Part shown: piece after piece, positions 35,471 through 48,020 of the stretch
Layout of the letters: each line of letters opens with the position of its first letter
Numbering within the stretch: position 1 is the first letter of the stretch
NCBI GenBank assembly: GCA_019843655.1
Contig: JACDQD010000007.1
Span: forward strand, 8,491,600 to 8,555,599
DNA from: Lethocerus indicus
Lineage: Eukaryota; Arthropoda; Insecta; Hemiptera; Belostomatidae
DNA length: 64,000 bases
Direction: 5' to 3'
Translations under genes and position numbers: made by a program
Notes under the pieces: model-generated
Database searches by the model: none
What the model was told of the DNA's origin: nothing
What the model saw: only the letters and a program-made list of their open reading frames with translations

Positions 35471-38400
35471 TGCACCAATCTATAAAATTTAAAGTACCAC
35501 ATTCAATGATATCGTCATTGAGAGGAAATAATATCAAGAGGAAATATCAAATATATTAATAACATTCGACGTTTTAATAAACTCCGTTTTATGTCCGCAA
35601 TTTATAATGCATGCACAAAGACCTAGGCCGCAACTTGACGACGGACGGTGGGGGTAAGTCAATAATGCAGATGATGCTCGAGAGAGGGGAATAAAATGTA
35701 AATGAAGGAGCATCGCAAGGGCCGAGGCTCATATCGGCCTGAAGGAGGTATTATGGGGCGCCGCCGTATGGAAAAAAGTTTACGTCCTCGATTACGCCTA
35801 TGATCCGATTTTTACGTTCAGAACCACTCGCGGGAGTCGCTTTAGCTTCGTGAGGAAACGAGCCCAAGCGAGCCAATGGAAATTACGCTCAGAAGAGTCG
35901 ATTATCCCATTCAAAAAAACTATAAACAATAATCGGCAATAATTCATTGCTTGAATTATTATTATTGATTTTACTTTTCCAGTTATAAAACTAAAGCCAT
36001 GAATTTACCTAAGGAATAAAATTAGGGTTAAACACTTAGTGTTAAGAATAGCATTTATTTTATTCAAAGCAGTGCTATCAACTACCTAATCAATGTTTTG
36101 AAAAGAATTTTGAGGATATCTCGACTGTAATGTTAATGCAATATTCAAAAAGAGCGTACATAGGGTGGTAAGTATTAAAATGAATTATATTTCTCTTTTG
36201 ACCCGGAATGTATTAATATTTTGAAATATAATTTTGAAATATAATTTTGGAATAAGAATCGTGAGAAATACTTTCTGTGACGGAATGACACCCTGTGGAA
36301 TGGAGACAGCAAATGAGAATTATTGGAGCAGCATCTGTGCAATAAATTAGGGGAGATGACCTTTCAGCAGATTGCCATGAAAGTCGTCGTCCACACCCCT
36401 TCCTCCGCTTTTTAATATATCTTTTAAATTTGCATATTCCATAATTCACGACTTTGCATCGTTTCATATGCAGAAGCTAAACTTGCAAAATGGCTTGAAT
36501 AAGATTACGTGTTTCAGCGGGTATATGTTTTTAGAACTATTTTAATTAAAAATTATTTATTTGTTTACAAAATGTAACTGAATATTTTTCTCGAGTAGGT
36601 CTATTTTTACTTATTGAGTTTCATGCTGAAAACAAGAAATAATCGAAATAAAAAAGCAAAATCGTCTAATTACGTAACATTACACCTGATGAGAGCAAAA
36701 TTCGAGATTGAAGGAGATTTAGCAGGCTGGCTGAAATTGTTTTAAACTAAAAAGAACGGTGGATAAAAGCCTGAATTTTATGTCGCATAATGTGTAGGGG
36801 TGCACATGGAGAGGACAGTCAGAGTTTAGGCATTTAAGTCGAATGGAATTAACTCGGTCAGGAAAAATTGAAAGAATCTGCTCGTTGTTATACAAATATA
36901 TATTTTAAGTTCGAGATAACGAACAACCGAGGAATTTCATAATTGTTAATTTAATTCATGTTAACAGTATTAACAATATAAGGTGTCGAAACGTGGGTTG
37001 CGCCAGGACAAATCAATTGGTTTAATAAATGTCCGGATGTATTCTGGAATTGTACAGGACTTTTCCGCTTTTTGCATCGCTTGGGAGAACTGATAGAAAA
37101 TTGCGTAACAAAGAGATGAATAAAAATCGTCCAATACTGTTGCCTTCATTGTCGCCAGTTTCAGTTTTAACGAAGGGACCCGGGAACAGTTTGTTCGGGC
37201 CGACTTTATTTAACGAACCCCCGTCTTGTTTTGAGGCCGGTACTTTTACCGGCCGCTCATCGCCGGCCCGCCGTCAACGTCGAGCACTGACAACAAGTTA
37301 AATTAAATTAAATATAAATAAAATGAAAAAAAAGTTAGTCCGTCAGAGGTACAGTGGATCATTAGAGGCCCAGTTTTATCCACGTCTCGTTATCCAAAGT
37401 TACCGCGTTTGACAACCCAGATTTTACGATGGAATTGTGTTTTGGAAATATAAATGACAACAGTGTAATCCATCCTGTTCAAATATTGCATTCATTTATT
37501 TTCGTTAAAAGCCAGAATAATGAACGTAGAAATAATATATTTTCTTATTGATATAATTTTCGATTTCTGAATGTAAATCAAACCAAAATAGTTTTCCAAA
37601 TTTACTAAACTATTCTACGAATCGTACAGATAGTGACCTTCGTAATTTATTTTTATAATTAACGACCATTGTTTTATTTTGTTGAGAACAATAGAATCGC
37701 TTGATAAGAAGCGGGACTGGCCGCTAAATAGGTCGAAAATCGGACAGAAGAGACCAGAAATCGCTGTTAACTTTAACATTTATCATACACCAAATATATA
37801 TACCAAAGGCTTAAGTGAAGTCGGACCGGCGCTTGCAACCCTTTGAGGTTGTACCCGGTTTGCGGACGGAGCATCAATTATTCGTCATAACAATGCGAAT
37901 AAAATATGCGTTTAATTAGTTTCGCATATTCCCATCCCAAAGTCAAAGAATGAAAAAGGGCTTTGGGGTCTTGCGAGTGGAGGGCTACATATTTCTAACG
38001 GGCCAGTGGGCCGGCAAATGTTTACTCGCGTTGGGTCTTTTCTTTCCGATTGTAGACGCCAGAATCCTCCTCCGGCGTTGCAATTAACGATGTCGGTCAA
38101 AGAGGACCGGACTCTCGGCGAAGGGGATAAATATAAAATATCAGCTCTCTATGTGGCACTCGATTTTTAAAAGTCCCAACCGAGTGGCGGCTCGGAAATC
38201 GCTCATTAATTTATTCCCTGAAAACCAAACTCGGGAAAGTTAAACACGGCAGTTAATTGCCCAAGCAGTTGAAAAGCCGGACGGGGGATATCTGTCAATA
38301 TTCTGGCCGTTGATTTCTCTTTTTTACATATAATTAATAATTTATTGCCGTTCAATTATTACAGACGATGATTTTTCCGATCAAAGTTTAGATATCACGA

Positions 38401-38879
38401 CTCGATCCTACGCGACTTAGACGTAAAAAGGTTGTTTATGTGCTCGAGAAAACACGAAAATAAAAATTTATTATAGATATACACTATAATGATGGTTTTA
38501 ATTACGTGAGAACAGCTCAATCTAGATATCGTTTTTACTACTATTGGGGTCTACATAGTACGAACAAAATAATGCTCCTGATCTAAGTTAACTACAATTT
38601 CCTATAACGTAAAGAATTTAAACCTATATATGTTCTTAATACCTTTTCATCAATTTTTCTATTAGTTCAAAATACAGTTTCACTATATAAAACTACGTTC
38701 CTAATACCGCAATAGACAGGAAAATAGAGTTGAATAAAACTTGAAAGGATTCTGTAATAGTTAACGTACAATGTTTAAAGGTGAACGTCCTTTTCTCACG
38801 AATTTAACGAAAACTTAATTTCCTCTAGCATTTGTTAACTTTAAAGACTGACTAGTCGATAAATAATTAGGGAATTATG
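35471..38879. other. Gene-less stretch
   Basis: CpG-richer islands lie at about 35610-35900, 37150-37300 and 37820-38300. A weak hairpin (TGCAACC, six-base loop, GGTTGTA) sits near 37834-37853. No gene is recognised. Confidence 0.5.
36218..36253 (+). repeat. 13-bp tandem repeat, about 2.7 units
   Basis: ATTTTGAAATATA occurs at 36218-36230 and 36231-36243, followed by a partial third unit with one change (GG for GA). Confidence 0.85.
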
Positions 38880-39180
38880 CCGATTACCCTGCAAGGATTT
38901 CACCGAGGCTGGGTGATTCATTCAATTCAGAAATCGGAGAGCCCCGCGGCCGGGCTTTGATCGGGGGGAGTGTCCGCACCACAACCGTATGGGCCTCAAC
39001 CCGCACCCGCGCCCACACCCGCACCCCGATTGTCCCCCTTTGCCAAAGTAGCCGGGGGCCCCTGTCATGATTTCGGCCAGGTCCAGAGGGAGGGATACCG
39101 AGTCGGGGAAATACCTCACTACCGGTCAAACGGAAAAGCCAAGCCCGGTACGCAAAAACAAACGGTTGATTGAGACTGAT
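38880..39180. other. CpG-rich island with a hexamer minisatellite
   Basis: GC-rich block centred on the hexamer repeat at 39000-39023. Frames on both strands derive from the repeat (Pro/Ala on plus, Gly/Cys/Arg on minus) and are not genes. Confidence 0.45.
39000..39023 (-). repeat. Four-unit CCCRCR hexamer repeat
   Basis: CCCGCA, CCCGCG, CCCACA and CCCGCA follow one another, then CCCC. On the minus strand this gives five G-runs of at least three bases with three-base loops, a regular G-quadruplex motif. Confidence 0.8.
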
Positions 39181-42100
39181 ATCGGAGTTCACTATATCAA
39201 TTACACCCTACTAGTCTAGATTTAATTCCAATTATTTTATCACAAAGAATTCGGAACTTTAGACTGTGAAATATCCAATAATAATGGGCTGCATTTTTCG
39301 AACTACAAAAGGTATACATTCGGAAATAACAGCGCACATTTTAAACTTTTATATAAAGTAGAATAGGGCCAAAAAACCAACGAGCATAGATCGCAAAATG
39401 ATATAAACCGTCGCGGATTCCCGAACATGCGTTCTAAATTTTATTATCTATTCAATGGGCAGTATCCGACTGGTCAATCGACACAGATCTATGTAGACCT
39501 ATAGATCTTAGGTTTGTTCTCCTCGAGTTTTATGCTCATTTCATTGGACAAAAATATTTCAACGGTACCCCCCGACTGTAAATTATTGGGAGCTCTAATG
39601 CCGATCGAAAACATTGGCATTGTATCCCGAGGTAATGAAAAAGAGAAAATGAAATCCGACGGAGAAATACCGGCACCGATATCATTTATCAGATGTTGAG
39701 GTACAATGGGCGTCCGAAATAATTAACCGCGTTATGTCGAAAACCCTTCTGCTTTCTAGAGGGAGGGCGGAATGGTTGGGCGCTTTGTTAATAGAATCCC
39801 CAGGTCCGCGGCATTGTTTCCCCCCCAAATATCTGGCTCTGCCCGGACTCCGATCTCGGGGGAGATTAAATCGAAAACCAATTGTATCCGGATGTAAATA
39901 CTAGGTCCCCCCATTATTCCCGTGTCCCTCCAACTCCTATTTTTTTTTACTTCTAGTATTCTTCCATCTCGGTCTCACTCCCTCCCTTCCGGTATTGATT
40001 CTATAGGGCGCCGTTTGGGCTATCGGGGAAATAACGGAGAATGGGAGATTTGGGGAGAAAAACAGAGAGGAAAAATGTTAGTACAGAAGGGCACAAAAGT
40101 GCGGCATCCTCCCTGTGCCCCCTCGCGGAAATTAGTTTCATTTTCCGGCGGAACACCGAACTCTTTTATTTGCACCGGAACCCGTGTCCGCTGCGCTCGG
40201 TGTCCGATAGGAAGTCGGTCCCCAGGGATTTCGGGCCCCAAATTGGCTTTTCGGATATTGCGGATCGAATATTATCGGAGTTTCGTTTTTTAATTTGCTT
40301 TCTATAGAAGCGTCAACATTATTGCTTTTCTCCCCTTTGTGTTTTTTCTGCACTTTTTATCTGTACGCTAAGCTTAAATTACTAGAGACACACGAAACGA
40401 AATAAGATTCCACTGTGAAACGAGGGGTCTGGGTATGCTTCCCAGAAATCATGATTCCGACTGGTTTCCATATCGGCAAAGTCATCACGTTATCATCGCC
40501 ATCGATATATGCCACAAATTATTGGAATATATTGAATATGTCTAGAGCCGTATTGTTCCAATACTCGTTCCACACCTATGTATATTTTACAAAAGAAAAA
40601 TATTTTTAATGTGCGTAAATTAAAGGGTATGAGTACTCAGGAGCTGAAGGAGTGACCCGAATTAAAATCCGAAGTTATGTGTTCTTATAACTATAGAACA
40701 CAATTCCTTATATAAACTAAATGTATTTAAAATATTAAAATATTGCCGATTTATTTTTAGGCCCTCGTTTTCTAGGCAAGTCAATTAACCAAGAGGTAAA
40801 AATAGGAAAAATTCTATATTTCCATTTTGATTGACCGCCTCCCCCACCTTTTTTGCCCAACCTCGGGTGAAACAGTCGCGTTTCCTGATCTGAATATATT
40901 TCTTCTTTTTCTTTTTTAATTTTGAGTCACGATTTCACGAATACAGCAGCTATAATTTCCCCGCCGCTTGTTCAAATCCCCAGGTCGCTGCGGCAGCCCA
41001 TATTTCACGGCATAGATCTATCCACAATCTGGGCCACTGCAAATAAATACGTTGTTCAACTCGGCTGAATAATGGTCGGCTCAGAAAAATTCTAGAGATA
41101 ACGGACGACACGCAACCGTTTACTGTAACCGGCTAAAATATAAAACCGTGTCGGTGAGAGGAGTCGTTTACAGCCGTATCGCATATGAACAGGATTTTAA
41201 CTTTGTCATAATTTCCGAAAATGAAACATAAATTTAAACTCTCATTAAAATCATTAAATAAAATGAGCTACCGCTAAAACATTCTTCTTAAATCGTCCAT
41301 CGGTCCTCGGTTCTATCTCGCTGGTATTATAGTAAACGGTGCGTACAAAAAGGTATTCGTTCGTTCGGGGAAATAAACATATTATAAAAGATATTTTCTT
41401 GGTGAGCTGAATCGCTGGGGCCGAACTCATTTGTAGAAAAGGCATCGAAAGGATTGCTGAGAACTTGGGGAGGGGAGTGCGGCCGACCATTAAAACTTGT
41501 TTGTACGTGATCATCTCCCCGCCCTTCGCTACTCCTGAAACTTTCCAGACCCCGAGGTGTTAACGCACAAAAAAAAAATATCCCCCTCGACTTTTACGAG
41601 TGTCCCCCCGTTTGCCGGAGGCTGGCAGTAATTTTTACCGCTCACCTACAGTATTACTAAACCATTCACTTTTTGCTCGTAGGTAACTGAAACTTCTCTA
41701 GTTCTAGATTGCTTTTTCGGTGGAGAACTAAAAATTACAATTTATTACTGGTAGTTCGTTTGTATTTAAAATTATATCGAATAAACTAAATATTTCGTAT
41801 AAAAACTTTCACGAATTCTGTTTGTATTTCTAATGTACATTCTGTCGCGGTTTTCATTCTAAACTAAATCGGATTACAATTATTTGAATTGTATACGACA
41901 CTACGCTATATATTTGAAAGTAATAGTACGCTTTTTTGAAAGTGCATTATATTAGGTTTATAGTATGACGAAAACCTACGCTAAACAAAATATAGAGAAA
42001 GAAAATATGCCAAAACAGGCATAAATCAAGAACGGATGGGGACCCTCTTTCCGGATTTGGAGAACGGGTATTATTTATCATATCTCATTATATCCCTCGG

Positions 42101-42545
42101 GGAGACTGCGAGGGAAACTCCGAGTATCTCTGGGCCCGTCAGAATGGTAAATGGTGGGAATATCTCGGCCCAAAGGGTAATGAAGGGCTCCACCCCTCCG
42201 CTGTCCTAGTTCCTCTCGGATCATCTGTCCTAGGCAGCCCCCTTTAATCGATCACTCTCTCTCTCTCTCGCTTCCACCGACAGTCGTTCCAGATTCTCTG
42301 TCTCGGTCTTCCGCAAAGGCTGACCCTTAATCAATCAAACGGCCCCGCCTCGCCTACAGACCGGACTGACCCACTTTACTCGCCGGCCCCAAACTGGAAA
42401 CCTGGCCTGCTTCTCGATCGCCATCGGAACCAACACAAAAATAGCGGCTTCCCTAGCACCCGCACGTGGACAAGTTAATTCGCGAATCACTGTTCGGATA
42501 ACATCATGTGCGGAAATATACGATATTAGACGTTACGGAGAAATA
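39181..42545. other. Gene-less stretch with several islands
   Basis: CpG-richer islands are at about 39530-40300, 40840-41160, 41450-41660 and 42010-42490. The last contains a (CT)n-like tract near 42253-42270. The 123-codon frame at 39922-40293 overlaps frames of 73 and 88 codons in other phases and has no domain. A TATAAAAC word at about 41140 is followed by TCGTTT about 27 bases on, too weak to call a promoter. Confidence 0.45.
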
Positions 42546-42584
42546 GCGGATTTAAAACTACCTAGGGCGGATTTAATACTACCT
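42546..42584 (+). repeat. Two-copy tandem repeat, 21-bp unit
   Basis: GCGGATTTAAAACTACCT at 42546 and GCGGATTTAATACTACCT at 42567 differ at one base and lie 21 bases apart. Confidence 0.8.
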
Positions 42585-42725
42585 GTTAGTATTGTTATTG
42601 ATTATTAATTCCACTAATTATGAATTACTTACGTTAATATTATATCATTAGTTAAAACATACACAACAAATTATTAGGTATTAATATAATGTTAATTATA
42701 TGTAAAATGTAGTAGCTCCGTCAAA
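42585..42725. other. AT-rich spacer
   Basis: Very AT-rich sequence between a tandem repeat and a hairpin. No gene is seen. Confidence 0.4.
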
Positions 42726-42761
42726 TATACTATTACTCAAAGTAAAATACGTAATAGTATA
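42726..42761. repeat. Perfect 11-bp hairpin
   Basis: TATACTATTAC (42726-42736) and GTAATAGTATA (42751-42761) are exact reverse complements around a 14-base loop. The stem is AT-rich. Confidence 0.85.
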
Positions 42762-42983
42762 CTTTTTTAATAGTCATTCCGATTTTATTTTTTTAATGAC
42801 ATTTTTTTCCTCATATTTGTGAATTTATGAGACTAATTCTATTCGGTCCTAATAAAGTCGAAGAATATATAACAATCTTTGTGCTAGCAAATAATTAAAA
42901 CATTCGAACTACCAATAATTTTTAGTCTGTGCAACGCGTAAAGACTATCGAACGTTATAATTTTTTGAGTTTCCTTTTCTCGG

Positions 42984-43016
42984 ATTTGTAGTGGATCCAC
43001 TTCATTTGTAGTGGAT
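42984..43016 (+). repeat. Two-copy 13-bp direct repeat, 20-bp spacing
   Basis: ATTTGTAGTGGAT occurs at 42984-42996 and 43004-43016. The first copy runs into the palindrome GTGGATCCAC. Confidence 0.8.
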
Positions 43017-43908
43017 TGAAAGTGGTCGAGTGGCGAGGACTACTAAGCTGGTCGGATATTAAAAACTTGATTGTCCCGCCCGGCATTAAGATGCGCCTAC
43101 AAATAGACGAATTATGAGAGATGAGGCCCGGAGATATTGAGGGGGGCGCCGGCTGCCAGCTACGACAGCGCACAGGACACATACTCCCTGACAAGTTCGG
43201 ATTAAAAATTAAGAAAAGGGAAATTTAAAAGGCGATAACTCATCTCTCATTCCTAAAGGAGGTAAATCATTTTCATTTTAACCTTTAAATCCAAATTCAC
43301 AAATTAATAGCACTATAGAAGGAATTCATTCCCACTTTCACATTAGCGAAGTTCCTGCAGTTCAGGTCTTAATAATCTGTTCTGAGAATATTCAACTGGG
43401 TTTCCCATGATGAGTTATTCAATTTATAATACTTTGAAATAGGGGATCCTTCCATATTACAAATTTGTAACAGATGCTTGTGGAAATTATTTTTAATAAT
43501 ATGATTAATGAAGTAAAGTTTGAAATCAGGTTGGAAATCAAGTTAGACTTTATGACTTCAAGGTTGATAATTTGATTGCCGCGCAATGGAAAGGGAAAAT
43601 GGTGCATAACAGTAAATACTTCGTCTGCACAATCGCTTGCTAATCGGCCCATTTCGTTCAAGTTGCCCCAGTTTCTTGGATACGTCCGAAAACAACCCAA
43701 TTCCCATTTGTGATAAGGCAGGTTTGCTTGTCTACGTCCCCTTTCCCTAACTCCTTATCTTATATACGAGGCGAATCCTCCCATTTCCTTAATCACGATA
43801 GTTCAACGGTATCAAACAGTTGTACGAATTGTTCTTAGGTTTTTAGAGGTTATATCGTACTGTATGCAATAAGCGCGAAAACATAGATTTATGTAGAAGA
43901 CCTTATAT

Positions 43909-43912
<4 letters not shown>
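43017..43912. other. Gene-less stretch
   Basis: A CpG-richer patch at about 43020-43210 is followed by AT-rich sequence. Minus-strand frames of 79 and 93 codons have no recognisable domain. Confidence 0.5.
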
Positions 43913-43966
<54 letters not shown>

Positions 43967-43977
43967 ATATATATAAT
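43913..43977. repeat. (TA)n microsatellite
   Basis: About 26 TA units to 43965, one TG interruption, then a further short TA run. Confidence 0.95.
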
Positions 43978-46769
43978 TCCCCTCTAACAGTCACAAGTTT
44001 TGCCAGGGTAAATAACCAGCCAACATTTTCGGAATCTAGTTTACAGGAACTCTATATTAAAACAATTATGTGTTAATATTTAGTACCTTATCGAAGAATA
44101 CATTTAAATGGATATATTTCCTGTCTTCTACTATTAGTCACCAAAATCGATTGATAATTCTTGCACAAACAAACGGCGGATGTTTTCACAAAGAAGGAAG
44201 CGGAGTGTTTTCACCGAGAAAAATCGTTGTTTTATCCATTTACTGATTAGGTTTGTCGTTCCCAACAGACAGTGGTACCAATTTCCGCGGGGATATTTTT
44301 CCTCCCCTACCGGCCGAAAAAAATCCCATCTCCCATTAGTGGCGAGTGGAGGGGCCAAACTAGCGTACGGCCCGCCATATATCTTCATTCCCCCTCTCCT
44401 CCAGTTTTTCCCCGTCGGCCGTTTCACCTATCCCGTCACTCCCTAATTATGTCTCTTTCTCCTTTCCTCTTCCAGTTCCTACCTCGCTCTATCTCCTTCT
44501 CTCTCTCTTTCTCTCTCTAGCTCCCACGTACGCCCCCTTCACTCACTTTCCAAAGGCTCCGAACATCAAAGGGGGCCTAATCCTTTTATCTCATCATTTA
44601 CAAAATTAATTTACTCCTCGTGCAAATTATGATCGCTGTTAGTTAAGAGTACGTACATGGCATATAATGCGCCCCCCCCCCGCGATATAACAGTGTAATG
44701 GTGGATACCACCACATATTTGAGAGGAAAAATATGCTCTTCATACTTCTTACATATAATTCACCGTCAAGCTTACAACAGTCCTTGGTCTGCTGTCACAG
44801 ATTACACTTTATAAATAACAATAACTTATTTAAAGTTGTAAAACCAGCGAACACTCCCCAAATTAGAAATATTACTAATAATTCACTACGAACGCTATGA
44901 ACTCATAAAATACAACTCTTTAAACAGCGCACACGTAAAGTTTAACCCCCATTTCTACTACTATCCTAGTAGTAATTCTGAACAGATTTTAAGTTTCCAG
45001 TACTTCCTATTAACCTGATACCCACCTTACTTAAACATTTGTGCATCTTTAATTATTTGGATGTGTTGACTAACATAATCTTTAGCGATGTTGACAGTTA
45101 GTCCAAAGAATTAGCATGCAAAACACATATTGTTTAAAACATGAATCCAGTTATTTTAATAAAGGGACAATCAAAGAGGTTTAGTAATGTATTCTGTTGT
45201 AACCTTTGTATGAGGTACTACAAATACAAACAATCAAAAATCCTCAAAGCCTAAGCAACCGCCGGGTGACTTGTAATCGAACATTTTCCATCGTAAAATT
45301 AATTAGGATTCTCGTTTAATATTAATCTCTTAAAATTACAAAGCGTTTAACATGTTTAATATCTGAAATATCCCCAAAGGAAGTCGTTCCGATATGATCT
45401 CTCCATTTCGGTTTAATTTGACGTTCTGCGCCTGTTTGGCCACCATCCAACGAGGTCCCAGATGAAGATTACGAAGGCAAGAGATATGGGTATGAGGCTA
45501 TCATACATTATGTCCCCGACTTTATTTAACGGAGGAAGAATTAATTTTCCCAAACTGTTACCAATTTTAAGGACTGATTCCGTTTTATGAGATATGTTGT
45601 AGTGGAATGAGATTTTCAATAAACAATGTATATTTTCTAAACAATATACAAATAGATAACATAGAGGTGCAATAATTTTCAAAATGATTTCATCGATTTT
45701 ACACGAGTCACCAAATTAGAAACACTAAATACACTTCTGTTATGTTATACAATAAATAACGTATTCATACAAATGTCTACTCTTGCCAGTCTGTGGTGTC
45801 TAAACCTCCAAATTTAAGGCACATTTTGTACAGAGTTCATATTTCGCAGTATCCCAACAAGACTTCGACTAAGTTCTAGGACCCAACAATATATTCCGCA
45901 GATTTACGCCAAATTTAAACTTTAATAAACTGTTCCCACCCCATCTGGCTTAAATCGAGCGCCGCCGCGGCCGGCATATATTTCCCGGCCCCCGCCACCG
46001 GAAATAAACGGGTGCCGGTGTAGTTTAATAGAGCCCCTTTTCTTCTAGACGGGCACGCGGTCCGTATATTTAAAAAAAAAAACAAATAAATAAGGCGCAC
46101 TGCGACTGCATTCTGATCGAAGCCTAGCCGGAAATGAGAGCTACACAAATATTCCAGCGGTGCATGTTCCAGTAGAAAGAGTTATCGGAAAATACGTTTT
46201 CTTGTTAGTGCTTTCGAGGCGGGGAGCGAATACATTTTCTGAACTTACTTTGAGTCTGTCCAAGCAGCGTAACATTACGTCTAATTCCTCGAATGACCGT
46301 ACTTTGGTGCACTCGAGCTGCAAATTTTATTGTTAATTAATTCAGCGTATCAATACTATTCATAATATCCATGAGCTCTGAAGAGATCTATTCAAAAGAA
46401 GTAACCACGTAGAATAGGACAAATAAAAAAAGGTATTGGAATCTTTGGGCTTCAGTTAATTTACCAAATCATCGTTTATCGTACAAAGAAATAGTACAAA
46501 GCGAAGAAACCTGACATTATAAGGGAAGAAAGTTAATTTTTTATTTTATTATTTATTCTCAATCGTTCATTACACCACATTAGGTCCCCTAGTAGAACCC
46601 CATCCTAATTATATACTCGGGCTCTATTCGTCCGTACAACGATGATTTTGCTGGCGCCAACATCATGCACGTGTGAAGATCCATCCCGATTAAAGCCGGA
46701 AAATACGTCATCAAATTGCAATCATTAACCGAGTTAGGATAAATTCGCCACAGGCTGGATATTTCGGTT
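43978..46769. other. Gene-less stretch
   Basis: A GC- and pyrimidine-rich block spans about 44280-44580 and ends in a CT-rich tract (44450-44520). C10 lies at 44672-44681. A CpG island occurs at about 45930-46060. A palindromic word (ACTACTA, three bases, TAGTAGT) lies near 44956-44973. The rest is AT-rich and nothing is recognised as a gene. Confidence 0.45.
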
Positions 46770-46797
46770 GGGGGGAGAGGGGGGGGAGGGATTGGGG
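46770..46797 (+). other. G-quadruplex motif
   Basis: Four G-runs of 6, 8, 3 and 4 bases are separated by 3, 1 and 3 bases, a strong match to the standard pattern. It lies in a GC-rich island of about 46590-47060. Confidence 0.75.
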
Positions 46798-47429
46798 TGG
46801 TACTAATCGGCATTAAACGACGAGGGTGTGAGCCGGTCTGAGGGGAGGGAGGCCGCTAATCCATTTTGTCCGAATGAAGTGTTCGAGCAGCCGCCATCAT
46901 CCACTCCGCCCGACCGACGAACACGTCCAAATATTATCCAATTCCCCCTTATTTTTACATGCTGACAGCTACTGTTGAATTCCGAAAAAACGTAAATCCT
47001 TTACGCCCTCTCTATTCGAGTCTGATTGTTCACTAGCCGGCTCAGAGAAGATTCGTTCGGTTATTGTAGTGATAAAAATATTTTCGAACAAGGTAAAGCA
47101 GGAGTACTTTACTATTTTTTTTAGTCTCTGAACAAATAAGTCTAAAAAAATAGCGGGAGTCTAGTGTTACTGCAATAAGATACCAGAAAATGTAATTACT
47201 GATTACTAAAATAACATGATAACGTGTATTTCTATTAAGTTAAAATGACCACGATAAAAAAGAGACCAACCATTGCAATTTATTATAGTGTAGTCAAGTG
47301 GGTACAAACAAAATCACGTTTAAAGTACAATGTATTCCACAAGTGGGGCAAGAGTTCAACATTTCAAATCATATGAATTACTGATGCCATAAGGAAATTG
47401 TATCTGAAAACCCGTTTAAATGTTTTATA
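46798..47429. other. Gene-less stretch
   Basis: The GC-rich island continues to about 47060 and then gives way to AT-rich sequence. No gene is seen. Confidence 0.5.
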
Positions 47430-48020
47430 AAAAATGGAGCGTATAACGCTCCTAATCCAGTCAGGCGACTGGACGCCGCGTCAATCCGTAACGTCGCATC
47501 AATATGTCGAGCCGGCCCCTGAAGGTGAAATTAACCGCCAGTGACACCATCAGCTAAATATAATAAAATGAGAGGTTCGGAAATTGGTTGGAGGATAGAG
47601 GAGGAGGGGGCGTGAGGGTGGGGTGGGGGGCGATGGCAACCACAATAGAGAGCCGTGGAGGGCCAATCAATTGGCTCCTCTCTTGGAACGAAAGTGCGTG
47701 TGCGTGTGCGTGCACGCCTGAGGTACGTACAAACGCGCCCCCTGCAGTCATAGTGAGCGTGTGTGTGCGTGTATGTGTGCACCATCTCGCCCCGGGAAGG
47801 GGGGAAAAGGCACCATGCGTAATAAATTGTTGGCGATGCTGAGTCGTTGATAAAGCCCGGCACGCACAAACACCGTTTGTCATTTATACACCAAAGAGAG
47901 AGAGAGAGAGAGAGAGAGGAGGTAGAGTAAAGCGAGGGCCCAATAGGCCCGTGAGATGAAAATTGGTGAAGAGGGTTATCTGGCACGAATTTTGGCGATG
48001 CCCAACCCACGGGTTTATGT
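47430..48020. other. GC-rich island with G4, alternating GT/GC and (AG)n tracts
   Basis: Low-complexity features are packed together here. A G-quadruplex motif spans 47606-47630. Alternating purine-pyrimidine GTGC/GTGT tracts lie at about 47694-47718 and 47757-47781. (AG)n of 12 units is at 47895-47918. GCCAAT and ATTGGC near 47662-47676 form a short hairpin. The 159-codon minus-strand frame (47531-48010) is built from these tracts (Ser-Leu and Thr-His/Arg-Thr repeats) and is not a supportable gene. Confidence 0.6.
47895..47918 (+). repeat. (AG)n microsatellite
   Basis: Twelve AG dinucleotides without interruption, followed by GGAGGTAGAG. Confidence 0.9.

Noticed and set aside
40960..40990. 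GTTCAAATCC resembling a pol III B box
   Set aside because: No matching A box or cloverleaf stems upstream.
47531..48010. 159-codon minus-strand frame
   Set aside because: Built from (AG)n, GT-rich and G-run sequence; long Ser-Leu and Thr-His type repeats are what those tracts encode.
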